From: an uncultured Veillonella sp.
GTDB taxonomy: Bacteria; Bacillota; Negativicutes; Veillonellales; Veillonellaceae
DNA: 64,000 bases
Direction: 5' to 3'
NCBI RefSeq assembly: GCF_900545795.1
Contig: NZ_URAR01000005.1
Location: forward strand, 67,730 to 131,729
The notes below the pieces were generated by a model, which did no database searches, was not told the DNA's origin, and saw nothing but the letters and a program-made list of their open reading frames with translations. The position numbers and the translations under genes were made by a program. Numbering within the stretch: the stretch's first letter is position 1; every line of letters begins with the position of its first letter. Shown here one piece after another: positions 25,489-34,879 of the stretch.

Positions 25489-26028
25489 CTACTCTTTAGC
25501 CATTGTACTTTCATCAGTTAGTTCCTGGCGCTCTTTTAAAATGCGCTGCACTAAGGGCAATAGATTATCTTCTGTGTGTAAATACCCTTTCATGCCTGCC
25601 GCCTCAGCAGCCTTTACATCAGTCTCCTTGTCGCCAATTAAGAAACTTTTCGCCACATCTATTTCATAATCTTCACAGGCTTGTAATATCATACCTGGTT
25701 TTGGCTTGCGACAATCACAAGCTTTTGTATACTCTGGAACAAGGCCCTTTTCATGATGAGGACAATAATAAAAGGTTAAAATGGGGGCCCCCACCTTAGC
25801 TAATTGGTCCCCCATATACTGATGTAATGCCTGCACATCGGCTTCTGTATAATACCCACGAGCTACACCACTTTGATTGGTCACTACAATTAAATCATAA
25901 CCTGCTTTAACAGCCAATGCTAACGCTTCCTTAGCACCAGGGAAAAAAGTTAAGTCTTCAATGCGATACAAATAATTTACATCTACATTAATGACACCAT
26001 CGCGATCTAAAAACATAGCTTTTCTCAC
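25489..26028 (-). CDS. gmhB: D-glycero-beta-D-manno-heptose-1,7-bisphosphate 7-phosphatase
   Basis: 179-residue HAD-family phosphatase acting in ADP-heptose synthesis. FLDRDGVINVDVNYLYRIED holds the two catalytic Asp; VVTNQSGVARGYYTE is motif II; FYYCPHHEKG and CDCRKPKPGM supply the zinc-binding Cys/His set and motif III; FLIGDKETDVKAAEAAGMKG is motif IV. The start is GTG with GGGAGG six bases upstream. It lies 164 bases downstream of hldD and just before the heptosyltransferase genes. Confidence 0.93.
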   Translation of the reverse strand: MRKAMFLDRDGVINVDVNYLYRIEDLTFFPGAKEALALAVKAGYDLIVVTNQSGVARGYYTEADVQALHQYMGDQLAKVGAPILTFYYCPHHEKGLVPEYTKACDCRKPKPGMILQACEDYEIDVAKSFLIGDKETDVKAAEAAGMKGYLHTEDNLLPLVQRILKERQELTDESTMAKE

Positions 26029-26192
26029 AAAGTACCTCCCACATCGTAATTTATATAAAAAAACTAATCTAATGGTTATGACATAAAACGCTATTAATAC
26101 ACAAAGCTCTATTAATACACTAGCAATGGCTAATATACTCGAAATGGTTAATTCACTAGTAACTTCACTAGTAGCTTTTCATACACTACTTA

Positions 26193-27158
26193 TTAGCGCA
26201 CATAGCCTTCATTGTGGTCTAATAGTTCACAATATTCTGCTACAGCATCTTCTAAATTAGTAAAGCCTTTATCGTAACCAACGCTCATAAGTTTTGTTGT
26301 ATCAGCTTCAGTAAAGCTTTGATATTTTCCTTTTAAAACTTCTGGGAATGGAATATAGCGCAAAGAACCGGACCCATTGTATTTAATAACGGCATTCATA
26401 AAGCGATTAAAGCTCTTAGCTTCGCCCGTACCACAGTTAAAAATACCACTGATTTCTGGATGCTCCCAGAAGAAGAAGTTTACATTAACTACATCATTCA
26501 CATAGATAAAATCGCGCACTTGCTCGCCATTGCCATAGCCATCAGTGCCTTCAAAAAGCGTAATTTCTCCAGTTTCACGAAGTTTATAGAACATTTGGCT
26601 CACTAAAGAGGCCATATTCCCCTTGTGATTTTCATTAGGACCAAAAACGTTAAAATAACGTAAGCCCACTACTTGAGATTGCAAATGCTTTTCAAAACGA
26701 CGAAGATAGCGGTCGAAGAATAATTTTGAATACGCATAAGGATTCAAAGCTTCTTCGCAAGCGGGATCTTCTTTAAAACCATTTGTTCCATGACCATAGG
26801 TAGATGCCGATGATGCATAAATAAATGGCACACGACGCTCTTGGCAATAATGGAATAAATTCTTGGTTCCTTCAAAGTTATTTTTCATCATATAGCGACC
26901 ATCGTAGTTCATTGTATCCGCACAAGCACCTTCATGGAAAATAACTTCAATAGGCCCTACATCAAAGCAATTATCGGCTACAGCTGCATCAAAGTCTTCA
27001 CAGTCAATATAGTCATAGAAATCCAGCATCTGTAAGTTTTTAATTTTACTACCATCAGTTAAATCATCAACGATTAAAATATCATTGCGACCACGATTAT
27101 TTAATTGCTTTACAATATTGCTGCCTATAAAGCCAGCCCCACCAGTTACGATAATCAT
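26193..27158 (-). CDS. hldD: ADP-L-glycero-D-manno-heptose-6-epimerase
   Basis: 321-residue short-chain dehydrogenase that epimerises ADP-D-glycero- to ADP-L-glycero-manno-heptose, the last activation step. IIVTGGAGFIGSNIVKQL is the nucleotide-binding Rossmann motif; SSASTYG and YAYSKLFFD carry the catalytic Ser/Thr and YxxxK; RYFNVFGPNENHKGNMASL is a HldD signature. The ATG overlaps the hldE stop (ATGA), so the two are coupled. The 164-base space that follows before gmhB contains short direct repeats but no clear terminator. Confidence 0.95.
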   Translation of the reverse strand: MIIVTGGAGFIGSNIVKQLNNRGRNDILIVDDLTDGSKIKNLQMLDFYDYIDCEDFDAAVADNCFDVGPIEVIFHEGACADTMNYDGRYMMKNNFEGTKNLFHYCQERRVPFIYASSASTYGHGTNGFKEDPACEEALNPYAYSKLFFDRYLRRFEKHLQSQVVGLRYFNVFGPNENHKGNMASLVSQMFYKLRETGEITLFEGTDGYGNGEQVRDFIYVNDVVNVNFFFWEHPEISGIFNCGTGEAKSFNRFMNAVIKYNGSGSLRYIPFPEVLKGKYQSFTEADTTKLMSVGYDKGFTNLEDAVAEYCELLDHNEGYVR

Positions 27159-28636
27159 AATAAGCCCTCCTGAACCAAGGATTTAATTTTTTCAATTATG
27201 CCCGTAGTAGAATATCCATCCTTAAATGGTAAAATCACTACTTTATCTACAAATTCACGGCCAATTACGTCCTCAGCCTTATAATCGCCACCTTTGACTA
27301 AAATATTTGGTCGCAATTGACTGAGGAGTTCACTTGGCGTATCTTCATTAAATATTACTACTCCATCTACAAAGCCTAGAGCACGCATTAAATCAGCGCG
27401 AGCGTCCTCATTATTAATAGGGCGTGCTGCTCCTTTTAGACGTTTTACAGAAGCATCAGAATTAAGCCCCACAATTAAATGGTCCCCTAATTTAGCAGCA
27501 TCGCGTAAATACGATATATGACCACTATGTAAAATGTCAAAGCAACCATTAGTAAATACAACGGTAGCCCCTTCATTTTGCCATTGACGAACCTTTTGTG
27601 CCATGTCCTGAGCCGTACATGTTGTCATAGTTTCTGAGTTTCGTTCCCGAATATGTTGCCACAAATCGAGAAGCTCTTGACGATGAATAGGATAAGTCCC
27701 TATTTTAGACACTACAACTCCGGCTGCTGCATTGGCTACATGAAGAGTAGCTCTCACTGTAAGCCCTGCTGCCATAGCCGTTAAAATCATGGCCACTACG
27801 GTATCACCAGCACCACTTACATCAAATACTTCCTGTTGCGTAGCTGGATTATGCCACACTTGACCAGTTTTACTTACTACCGTAATCCCCTTGGCAGAGC
27901 GAGTAGCCACGACATAGTCAAAGGCAATATCCTTTAACACCTGTCCTGCCGCCTCTACAATACCTGCATCTGTATTGGCAAGCTCACGGCCTACACATTC
28001 ACCTAACTCTTTTACATTAGGAGTAATGAAGGTAGCCCCTGCATATTTGGTCCAATCAGACCCCTTAGGATCTACAATCGTCTTAATTCCCTTTGATTTA
28101 GCAAACTCAATAACTGACTTCAATAAGGCTGGTGTGCACACGCCCTTGCCATAATCGGATATGACAATACCGTCTAAGCCTTCTGCACTAATTGATTCAA
28201 GCCAAGACAAGAAAAAGGCTTCTTCTTGCTCTTCAATTAATTTAGGCTCCTCAAAATCTAAACGCAACATCTGTTGACGGCCACCAATAATACGCATTTT
28301 AGTCGTTGTTTGTCGCGTCTCACTGTGCAGTATGCCACTTTGATCAATATGTTTTTCTTTTAACATAGTACTTAAAATAGCACCATGTGCATCGGCACCC
28401 GCTATGCCACCTAAGTACACCTGACAATCAAGGCCAGCTAAATTGGCAGCCACATTGGCCGCCCCACCTAATACTTCGCGCACTTCTTCCACGCGATTGA
28501 CTGGCACAGGCGCTTCTGGAGAAATTCGGCCCACTTCGCCAAACACATAGCGGTCCACCATAATATCACCAATAACAGCTACACGCATTTCTGGCAATTT
28601 TTGAATTAAAAAGTCATTTATGGTTTTACTAATCAT
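27155..28636 (-). CDS. hldE: Bifunctional heptose kinase/adenylyltransferase
   Basis: 493-residue fusion. The N-terminal ribokinase-type domain (about 1-325: VIGDIMVDRYVFGEVGRISP, GGAANVAANLAGL, FDVSGAGDTVVAMI) phosphorylates D-glycero-D-manno-heptose 7-phosphate at C1. The C-terminal nucleotidyltransferase (about 345-493: VVFTNGCFDILHSGHISYL, GLNSDASVKRLKG) adds AMP after GmhB removes the 7-phosphate. Both domains look complete. It starts 9 bases after gmhA, and its end overlaps hldD. Confidence 0.96.
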   Translation of the reverse strand: MISKTINDFLIQKLPEMRVAVIGDIMVDRYVFGEVGRISPEAPVPVNRVEEVREVLGGAANVAANLAGLDCQVYLGGIAGADAHGAILSTMLKEKHIDQSGILHSETRQTTTKMRIIGGRQQMLRLDFEEPKLIEEQEEAFFLSWLESISAEGLDGIVISDYGKGVCTPALLKSVIEFAKSKGIKTIVDPKGSDWTKYAGATFITPNVKELGECVGRELANTDAGIVEAAGQVLKDIAFDYVVATRSAKGITVVSKTGQVWHNPATQQEVFDVSGAGDTVVAMILTAMAAGLTVRATLHVANAAAGVVVSKIGTYPIHRQELLDLWQHIRERNSETMTTCTAQDMAQKVRQWQNEGATVVFTNGCFDILHSGHISYLRDAAKLGDHLIVGLNSDASVKRLKGAARPINNEDARADLMRALGFVDGVVIFNEDTPSELLSQLRPNILVKGGDYKAEDVIGREFVDKVVILPFKDGYSTTGIIEKIKSLVQEGLL

Positions 28637-28645
28637 AGTATAAAA

Positions 28646-29224
28646 TCAATACCCTTCTTCAATGAGTTCGCAAATAATATGGCCAATTAAAATATGCATC
28701 TCCTGAATGCGTGCTGTTACCTTAGAAGGAATGGCCAATGTAATATCACAGAGCTCGCGCATTTTGCCGCCACCTTCACCAGTAAAGCCTATGGTATGAA
28801 GCCCCATAGTTCTAGCTAGTTCTACCGCCTTAACTACATTGCCACTATTACCGGAAGTAGAGATGCCAATGAGTACATCCCCTACACGGCCTAGACCAGC
28901 CACTTGACGCTTAAAAATTTCATCATAGCCATAGTCATTGCCTACAGCGGTCAAAATAGAAGTATCTGTAGTCAAGGCAATTGCTGGCATGGAAACGCGC
29001 TCTTTTTGAAATCGGCCCACTAATTCAGCCGCTAAATGTTGCGAATCAGCAGCTGAACCACCATTGCCACAAAATAAAATTTTATTGCCATTTGCCAACG
29101 CCATCTTGCAGCGCTCTGCAATTTCTTCAATGCACTCCATTTGCTCCATGGTGCGACCAAATACGTCTAAATGGTCTTGAAAGCGCTCCGCAATGAGTGG
29201 ATTGACAGATTGTCCCTCGTTCAT
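28646..29224 (-). CDS. gmhA: Sedoheptulose-7-phosphate isomerase
   Basis: 192-residue SIS-domain isomerase making D-glycero-D-manno-heptose 7-phosphate, the first step of the heptose pathway. ILFCGNGGSAADSQHLAAEL is the substrate-phosphate motif, followed by FQKERVSMPAIALTTDTSIL, DVLIGISTSGNSGNVVKAV and a C-terminal IQEMHILIGHIICELIEE with the catalytic His. AGAGGAG precedes the ATG. It is first in the heptose block, 50 bases downstream of the M19 dipeptidase gene. Confidence 0.95.
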   Translation of the reverse strand: MNEGQSVNPLIAERFQDHLDVFGRTMEQMECIEEIAERCKMALANGNKILFCGNGGSAADSQHLAAELVGRFQKERVSMPAIALTTDTSILTAVGNDYGYDEIFKRQVAGLGRVGDVLIGISTSGNSGNVVKAVELARTMGLHTIGFTGEGGGKMRELCDITLAIPSKVTARIQEMHILIGHIICELIEEGY

Positions 29225-29274
29225 ATATCTCCTCTATTATTAGATTTAAATCATACTATTAAATCATAAATAAA

Positions 29275-30207
29275 CTATTGCAAAATCTCCTTAAATACGC
29301 GTTCTGCATTAGCTCTAAAGAGCTTATCTAAATCAGCTTCACTTAAGCCAGCCGCTTTAAAGGCCTCATATAAGCGCGGCATTTGACTTGCATCTTCTAT
29401 TTCAGTAGCCGGATTAATACCATCAAAGTCTGTACCTAAGGCAACTACATCGGCGCCACCTTTTTCATAAATATATAAACCATGGCGCACAATATCTTCA
29501 ATTAAACTGATTTTTGATGTGCCTAAGAATGTATTGGCAAAATTTAAACCAATCACTCCGCCTTTATTGGCAATTAAACGAATTTCTTCATCTGTCAGAT
29601 TTCGGCGATGATTTTTTAAGGCCCGCGCATTGGAATGCGACGCTATAAATGGTTTCTTTAAAATCTCACCCAATTGGAATGTTCCTGCGTCATTTAAATG
29701 TGAGCAGTCTACAATCATGCCTAATTCTTCCATATATTCTACAAATTCAATGCCTTTAGCTGTAAGCTTCTTACCTTCATGAAGCTCCCCTTGTGGAAAC
29801 GTTAAGCCATTAGGAAAATTCCAGCTAATCGTAATGAGGCGCACGCCATCATCATAGGCTTTCTTTAATTTACCTAAGTCGCCATCAAAAACCCCGGCCT
29901 CTTCCACAGATAAAAGAGCCGCCAATTTACCTTTTTTCTTAATAGCTAAAAAGTCCTCATAAGAGCGTACGAGCTCAATATGCTCCTTATACTTAGCCAT
30001 TTGCTCATTAAATACTTGTAGCATAGCTTCATAGCGAGCATAAGGATCTTTTTCCTGGTCCAATTGCACAAATAGGGCAAAGTCTTGTAATTCATAGCCA
30101 CCTTTTTTTAATTTTTGAATGTCTATTTTCCAAGGATTTTCCCATAAATCGCCACTATTGGGATGGTCAATTAACTGCATAATGGTATCGCAATGAAGAT
30201 CTATCAT
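29275..30207 (-). CDS. Membrane dipeptidase family M19
   Basis: 310-residue zinc dipeptidase of the renal dipeptidase family. MIDLHCDTIMQL has the first His-x-Asp metal site; ALLSVEEAGVFDGDL supplies the bridging Glu; IVDCSHLNDAGTFQLGEI and FIASHSNARALKNHRRNLTD give the further His ligands; VALGTDFDGINPATE is the C-terminal Asp motif. No signal peptide is seen, so it is probably cytoplasmic. The ATG overlaps the nrdR stop (ATGA). Together with the two M18 enzymes it suggests peptide use. Confidence 0.93.
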   Translation of the reverse strand: MIDLHCDTIMQLIDHPNSGDLWENPWKIDIQKLKKGGYELQDFALFVQLDQEKDPYARYEAMLQVFNEQMAKYKEHIELVRSYEDFLAIKKKGKLAALLSVEEAGVFDGDLGKLKKAYDDGVRLITISWNFPNGLTFPQGELHEGKKLTAKGIEFVEYMEELGMIVDCSHLNDAGTFQLGEILKKPFIASHSNARALKNHRRNLTDEEIRLIANKGGVIGLNFANTFLGTSKISLIEDIVRHGLYIYEKGGADVVALGTDFDGINPATEIEDASQMPRLYEAFKAAGLSEADLDKLFRANAERVFKEILQ

Positions 30208-30668
30208 TTTTCTGCCTCATGCTTTCTTAAATCTTCCAGTACTGCTACAAAGGCCTGCACATCATCAAAATTACGATATACAGAGGCAAAGCGAACATAG
30301 GCCACTTCATCAATGTCCTTTAATTCAGCGAGTACTAAATCTCCAATTTCAGAAGAGTTAATCTCTTGCTTAGCTCGATTGCGAATCTCATCTTCTACAT
30401 TTTTTACTACATTCTCTAAGGTTTCACGAGGAATGTTTCGTTTATTACAGGACCGTAATAAACCATTGAGGAGTTTACTCCGATCAAACATCTCATAATC
30501 GCCACCAGATTTGATAACCATAATAGGCACATCCTCGATTACTTCATAGGTAGTAAAACGGCGACCGCAAGATAAACATTCACGACGGCGACGAATGCTA
30601 TTCCCATCATCAGTGGCACGGGAGTCTGTTACTTTATTTTCTGTATGCTTGCAGTACGGACATCTCAT
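30204..30668 (-). CDS. nrdR: Transcriptional repressor NrdR
   Basis: 154-residue regulator that senses ATP/dATP and represses ribonucleotide reductase genes. The N-terminal zinc ribbon has two Cys pairs (MRCPYCKH and ECLSCGRRF), followed by the ATP-cone domain starting about residue 46 (VIKSGGDYEMFDRSKLLNGL). TGAGGTG precedes the ATG. It overlaps the downstream M19 gene by 4 bases. No nrd genes are in the window, so its targets are elsewhere. Confidence 0.97.
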   Translation of the reverse strand: MRCPYCKHTENKVTDSRATDDGNSIRRRRECLSCGRRFTTYEVIEDVPIMVIKSGGDYEMFDRSKLLNGLLRSCNKRNIPRETLENVVKNVEDEIRNRAKQEINSSEIGDLVLAELKDIDEVAYVRFASVYRNFDDVQAFVAVLEDLRKHEAEK

Positions 30669-30699
30669 AAGTACACCTCAATTCTAAAAGTATATATTT

Positions 30700-31617
30700 T
30701 TATTTTATTAAATAACTTGCATTTAATGTATCTATAGCAGTTATATAGGAGTCTAACATATCATACCGCTTTCGGTACATATTGCGCTTATGTGTTTTCA
30801 TCTCATCATAAGTCTTTCGCTCTTCTTCTAACGGAATGCGATAAAAACGACTATCTTCTGGGCAAACAGTGCCACCTAACTCCTGCCAAAATGGATCAAA
30901 CTTCACCTTTTTTGAGCGGTTAATACGAATTAAATGACTATTGGTATAAAAGCCCTCATCAGATACGGCATATAAGGATTGAATCCCCATAGCTTTAGTG
31001 AGTTGACGCATTAAAAAGAATATAAAATTCTTCGGTCTGTATCCATGCATTTTCTTAGTGATTTTTTTAGCTGCATCAAGACCATCTTTATAGCCTTGAA
31101 TCGTACCAATCCATATACATGGTTCACCATTAAATCCATGACCTAGTCTAAAGTTAATATGATATAAGCCTTTGTCTTCATAACGGAAAAATAAACTTAA
31201 AAAGCCCTCTTTCCGTTGCCCTGTATCAAACCAAATGTCTCCATGTAAACCCAGTTCTTCATCCGACCAAATTTCTACAGCCTTACTACGGTCATTATTA
31301 TACATTGCTTGTATGGCTGGAACAGAAAAATACTTAGGCAACATAGTGAAATGATCTTTTAATGCATCTAAACGTTCCTGGGCCGACGAATTTTTATATA
31401 AGAATACGCGATTAATAACTTCATGAATACCTTCATGACGTTTTAATAAATTAGGTAAAATCGTATACCCTTTAAAAAAATTTCGTAATCCCACGACTTG
31501 CTTACGATTCTTATAGGAGCGACCTACAAAAAGAGTAATTCGCCGTTTTTGACGCCAATTACCATTTCCATAAATATCTTTGCCTAATGACCACTGTCTT
31601 TTCCCATAAGAAAACAT
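30700..31617 (-). CDS. VirK/YbjX family protein (DUF535)
   Basis: 305-residue protein matching the VirK/YbjX (DUF535) family, seen in pathogens and commensals and linked there to envelope stress or antimicrobial peptide resistance. Family-like blocks are YEDKGLYHINFRLGHGFNGE, IWIGTIQGYKDG and the basic C-terminal part with KRYDMLDSY. No signal peptide or membrane helix is evident. I take the ATG at 31617 (GAGGAG ten bases upstream) rather than the GTG at 31641. It may be cotranscribed with nrdR 31 bases downstream. Confidence 0.85.
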   Translation of the reverse strand: MFSYGKRQWSLGKDIYGNGNWRQKRRITLFVGRSYKNRKQVVGLRNFFKGYTILPNLLKRHEGIHEVINRVFLYKNSSAQERLDALKDHFTMLPKYFSVPAIQAMYNNDRSKAVEIWSDEELGLHGDIWFDTGQRKEGFLSLFFRYEDKGLYHINFRLGHGFNGEPCIWIGTIQGYKDGLDAAKKITKKMHGYRPKNFIFFLMRQLTKAMGIQSLYAVSDEGFYTNSHLIRINRSKKVKFDPFWQELGGTVCPEDSRFYRIPLEEERKTYDEMKTHKRNMYRKRYDMLDSYITAIDTLNASYLIK

Positions 31618-31741
31618 AAAACCAAAACTCCTCACTTGCACTACTTCATACTTCTAAAACCCATTCTTAAAAAAGGGTTTCTTATATATTTTAACACGAA
31701 TTTAAGAAAATAACTATCAACTAAGCTATATTTCAAAATAG

Positions 31742-31794
31742 AAAAACTGTCTCCCTTTATATGTTTTCAATCATATAAAAACGAAGACAGTTTG
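31742..31794 (-). terminator. Terminator after the Rrf2 regulator
   Basis: AAACTGTCTTC / GGAGACAGTTTTT outer stem with an inner TATATG/CATATA stem, followed by T-rich sequence on the minus strand; six bases after the Rrf2 stop. Confidence 0.8.
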
Positions 31795-31799
31795 TTACT

Positions 31800-32243
31800 T
31801 TATACTTCTTCAGCAGCTATAGCTGCTTCTGCTTCTTTAATAATAGAATCAATTGTAATACTAGCCAGTTTATCCTCTAAGGCCTTTTGAATATCTACGA
31901 GATGATGATCTAAGGCTACATGAATATTGCGCCCCACCGGGCAATCCTTAGCTGGATTTTCATGAAAACTAAAAAGCTGTCCATTATCTAGCGATTCTAC
32001 TGCATTAAATATATCCAATAAAGTAATCTCTGTTGGACATTTTGCAATAGAAATACCTGAACTTCCCTGCTTAGAATTAACAAGACCTTTAGCTTTTAAC
32101 ATGAGCACAATATTGCGAATGATAACAGGATTTACATTAATACTACCTGCTAAAAATTTGCTCGTAACTTTATAATTTTTTTCTGCAATAGCAATACAAG
32201 TAAAAATATGTACGGCAATAGTAAAACGGCTTGAGATTTGCAA
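31800..32243 (-). CDS. Rrf2 family transcriptional regulator
   Basis: 147-residue winged-helix regulator: ISSRFTIAVHIFTCIAIAEK begins the DNA-binding domain, with KFLAGSINVNPVIIRNIVLM as recognition helix and GLVNSKQGSSGISIAKCP as the wing, then a dimer helix. Iron-sulphur Rrf2 proteins use three close Cys; here only separate Cys in AKCPTE and DCPVGR remain, so it is nearer to the YwnA-like, cluster-free group. The start is a TTG with AAGGGGG upstream. It has its own promoter and terminator; targets are unknown. Confidence 0.9.
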   Translation of the reverse strand: MQISSRFTIAVHIFTCIAIAEKNYKVTSKFLAGSINVNPVIIRNIVLMLKAKGLVNSKQGSSGISIAKCPTEITLLDIFNAVESLDNGQLFSFHENPAKDCPVGRNIHVALDHHLVDIQKALEDKLASITIDSIIKEAEAAIAAEEV

Positions 32244-32384
32244 ATAAATGACCCCCTTAATTATAATCTATACACTTGTATAAAACATTCTTAGCTTTAC
32301 TATGCCCCTAACAACTACACCTAATCAGCATAAGTAGAACTCTACACATAAGAGCTTATACTTCTATACCTCTGTATTAATCTT

Positions 32385-32413
32385 ATTATAAGTTGAAATA
32401 ACAATTATTACAA
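32385..32413 (-). promoter_or_regulatory. Promoter of the Rrf2 gene
   Basis: On the minus strand TTGTAA (32408-32413) and TATAAT (32385-32390) with 17 bases between. The leader to the TTG start is about 135 bases. The rest of the 32244-32580 gap holds only this promoter and the hairpin at 32431-32488. Confidence 0.7.
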
Positions 32414-32430
32414 GAAATATTTAAATAAAA

Positions 32431-32488
32431 AGCTGTAATCCCTAGAGTAAGTTATCTTAATCAATTAACTACCTGCTCAATTACAGCT
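32431..32488 (-). terminator. Long-loop hairpin after the TerC gene
   Basis: Perfect 9-base stem AGCTGTAAT / ATTACAGCT enclosing 40 bases, followed on the minus strand by TTTTTATTT. It lies about 90 bases after the TerC stop and upstream of the Rrf2 promoter. Confidence 0.55.
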
Positions 32489-32580
32489 CTTATTTTTATT
32501 CAATTATATTACATTACTTTTATAATCTTATACAACAGATTATACTATGTATTCTTAACGTTCTATGGGTTCTTAGCTTT

Positions 32581-33246
32581 CTATGCTTTCTTGCGGCTTT
32601 TTCTGATTAATAGAGCCACTACAACAACAAATAGAACCGCGCCAATTTTAATAGCTAGTTGATAGCCATCAATATAAGGAATTAATAATGGGTCTTCTAC
32701 AATCATTTCCCCTGAAACCCAACCCAATAAAGAGCCGCCAGCCCATAAAATGAGCGGATAACGTTCAATAACTTTGGCAAATATAGCTGACCCAAAAATA
32801 AGAAGTGGCACAGTAATTAACATGCCCACAATGACAAATTCCAAATGGCCACCTGCGGCAGCTACAACGCCAAGAACATTATCAATACTCATCATTGCAT
32901 CGGCCATAATAATGGTAATGATGGCCCCGCGAAGGGAATCTTTACTTTCAATATTAGCGTCTTCCTCATCACCTTTTAGTAAGTGAATGGAAATCCAAAG
33001 AAGTACTAAACCGCCAATTAAGTGAAGGGCTGGAATTAAAGATAAAGCTTCCATCAAAATGGTAGCAAATAAAAAGCGCAACGCAATCGCACCGAATGTG
33101 CCCCACAAAATAGCACGCTTTTGCAATTCTGGTCTTAATTTACTAACTGCCATGCCAATAACAACTGCATTATCACCAGCTAGTAAGATATCCACCACAA
33201 TAATTTTACCTATGGCAATCCACGTAGCTAATTCTAAAAATTCCAT
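32581..33246 (-). CDS. TerC family integral membrane protein
   Basis: 221-residue inner-membrane protein with about seven hydrophobic helices and the TerC family motifs IIVVDILLAGDNAVVIGMAV and IIMADAMMSIDNVLGVVAAA, whose Asp residues probably bind metal. Relatives such as YceF/YkoY-type proteins export manganese, often during metalation of secreted enzymes. The ATG at 33246 (MEFLELATW) is chosen; the longer frame to 33285 adds a polar Cys-rich stretch that overlaps the AGGAG site. It stands alone with its own hairpin downstream. Confidence 0.88.
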   Translation of the reverse strand: MEFLELATWIAIGKIIVVDILLAGDNAVVIGMAVSKLRPELQKRAILWGTFGAIALRFLFATILMEALSLIPALHLIGGLVLLWISIHLLKGDEEDANIESKDSLRGAIITIIMADAMMSIDNVLGVVAAAGGHLEFVIVGMLITVPLLIFGSAIFAKVIERYPLILWAGGSLLGWVSGEMIVEDPLLIPYIDGYQLAIKIGAVLFVVVVALLIRKSRKKA

Positions 33247-33529
33247 ACAACAATCCATCTCCTCACATATACGATTAGAACTCAAAGACGATTTAGATCT
33301 TAAGTCATTGTTACATTATAGACCTTTCTCAGTTTTTTCTCTACTATAAGTGGCAGATTCTTTATATTTAAATTTTTTATTCCGATGATGAATTAGAAAG
33401 TTTATTTATTACTTAAGTTTAATTGGCTTATTTACTTATTCTTTGGCATTACGTACTAACTTACTTTTCTTTGCTTATTTTTAGCTACGTGATAATTTAC
33501 TTTTATTCCAAATTTATTGTCTAACTTAA

Positions 33530-34879
33530 TTATACTTCTTTATCTTCAGCTGCTATTTTACAAAATATCGATTTGATTTTTTCATAGGGATATGGTGCTT
33601 CCTTAGGATGTGCTTTAAACACATTAACAACCATACCTTCTGTAGGCGTATTGTCTGGTCCTAAAGGGGCACTTACAGTATCACCGGCTTGTATAATTTC
33701 ATCATTACATAGATATGTATAATCCTGCCCTGCAAAAGGAAATCGTACCATACAAAATTGCACGTCCCTATCAGGCATAGGTCGATACTCATAAAGTTTC
33801 TCATGTACAATATGTCCCAATTTTATCTTAGACCCTACAATCCCCTCTAAAATGGAAACAAAATCAGGCCATTCTGGTGGCAAACCAAGTCGGTGAAATT
33901 CCCCAGTACAAAAGAATTCTTTGCCAGATTTACTGCGCACTCGCAAACTATAGGTACGTTCTTGACCTTCCACCTGCATATACTTACCAGGCTGTGGCAT
34001 GGTAAAAAAATCTAAAGAGTCAATTTCTTCTAAGAGCTCATGTACCAAAACTCGATTCTTTATTGATATAAGGCCCGTATCCTCTTCCTTAAAATAAATA
34101 CTGGCTGGCTTAAGGGGCTCTTGTTTTGTCTCATAAATAACTTCCATATCCTTGCGACTTATGGATAGCGATTCAGTATAACAAGATGCATCGCTAGACT
34201 TAGAAATATATTTTAAATCTAATGATTCAATCACATCAGGGGCACCATCAAAAAGTAGCAAATTATCATAACCAATAAGCTCTCGCAGTGCTTGAGATAC
34301 GGTGGCACCATATAGTACAGGCTGTGGCACTACAGGTAAAGAGCCACTAATTTGCCGATGTGACTTATCGTCCTTAACTAAGTCAATCCTCCATTGGCCG
34401 GAACTTAAATCTGCTATGCCTTCACGATGATGATTTATAAAATAAGCAATTACATAAAAAATAAGCTGTGTTCGTTCTTTAGATAATGAAAGCTCTACTA
34501 TATGATTACGTTCCACATCAAAATCAGCTGATTCAGAAACACTTTGGATCTCCACTAAACCATTACGATGTATGCGTAACCACTGTTCCTTAACAATTTT
34601 CCATCGCCCACCTAAAGGTTGCGCCTCTTTATCTGTTGCATCAGCTAGATCTCGCTCTATATCAGTTCGCGAAACTTTTACCCCATCTCGTTCTTCTACA
34701 TACCAAGGCCAGGTAGGCGTTTCATAGGGTAAAAAGCTATCTAAGTTGCTATAAACATCAATATATCCAACGGTCTCATCCCATAAAATACTGGAGCCAT
34801 CATCTAATTCAACGAGCCAATTATAGGGCTCTAGACCAAGATTCTTATTAAACTCTTCAATTTGTAATTCTTCTGTCAC
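33530..34879 (-). CDS. Hypothetical protein, coupled to PhzF-family gene
   Basis: 449-residue soluble protein not recognised as a whole. It appears to have several parts: an N-terminal acidic segment (YNWLVELDDGSSILWDETVG), a middle region with VYSLRV-like strands around 300-360 (EFHRLGLPPEWPDF), and a C-terminal 80-residue barrel-like domain (GQDYTYLCNDEIIQAGDTVS, then APLG and GMVVNV). I set the start at the GTG at 34879, with GGAGAG eight bases upstream; it overlaps the PhzF stop (GTGA). No signal peptide or catalytic motif is obvious. Function unknown. Confidence 0.8.
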   Translation of the reverse strand: MTEELQIEEFNKNLGLEPYNWLVELDDGSSILWDETVGYIDVYSNLDSFLPYETPTWPWYVEERDGVKVSRTDIERDLADATDKEAQPLGGRWKIVKEQWLRIHRNGLVEIQSVSESADFDVERNHIVELSLSKERTQLIFYVIAYFINHHREGIADLSSGQWRIDLVKDDKSHRQISGSLPVVPQPVLYGATVSQALRELIGYDNLLLFDGAPDVIESLDLKYISKSSDASCYTESLSISRKDMEVIYETKQEPLKPASIYFKEEDTGLISIKNRVLVHELLEEIDSLDFFTMPQPGKYMQVEGQERTYSLRVRSKSGKEFFCTGEFHRLGLPPEWPDFVSILEGIVGSKIKLGHIVHEKLYEYRPMPDRDVQFCMVRFPFAGQDYTYLCNDEIIQAGDTVSAPLGPDNTPTEGMVVNVFKAHPKEAPYPYEKIKSIFCKIAAEDKEV

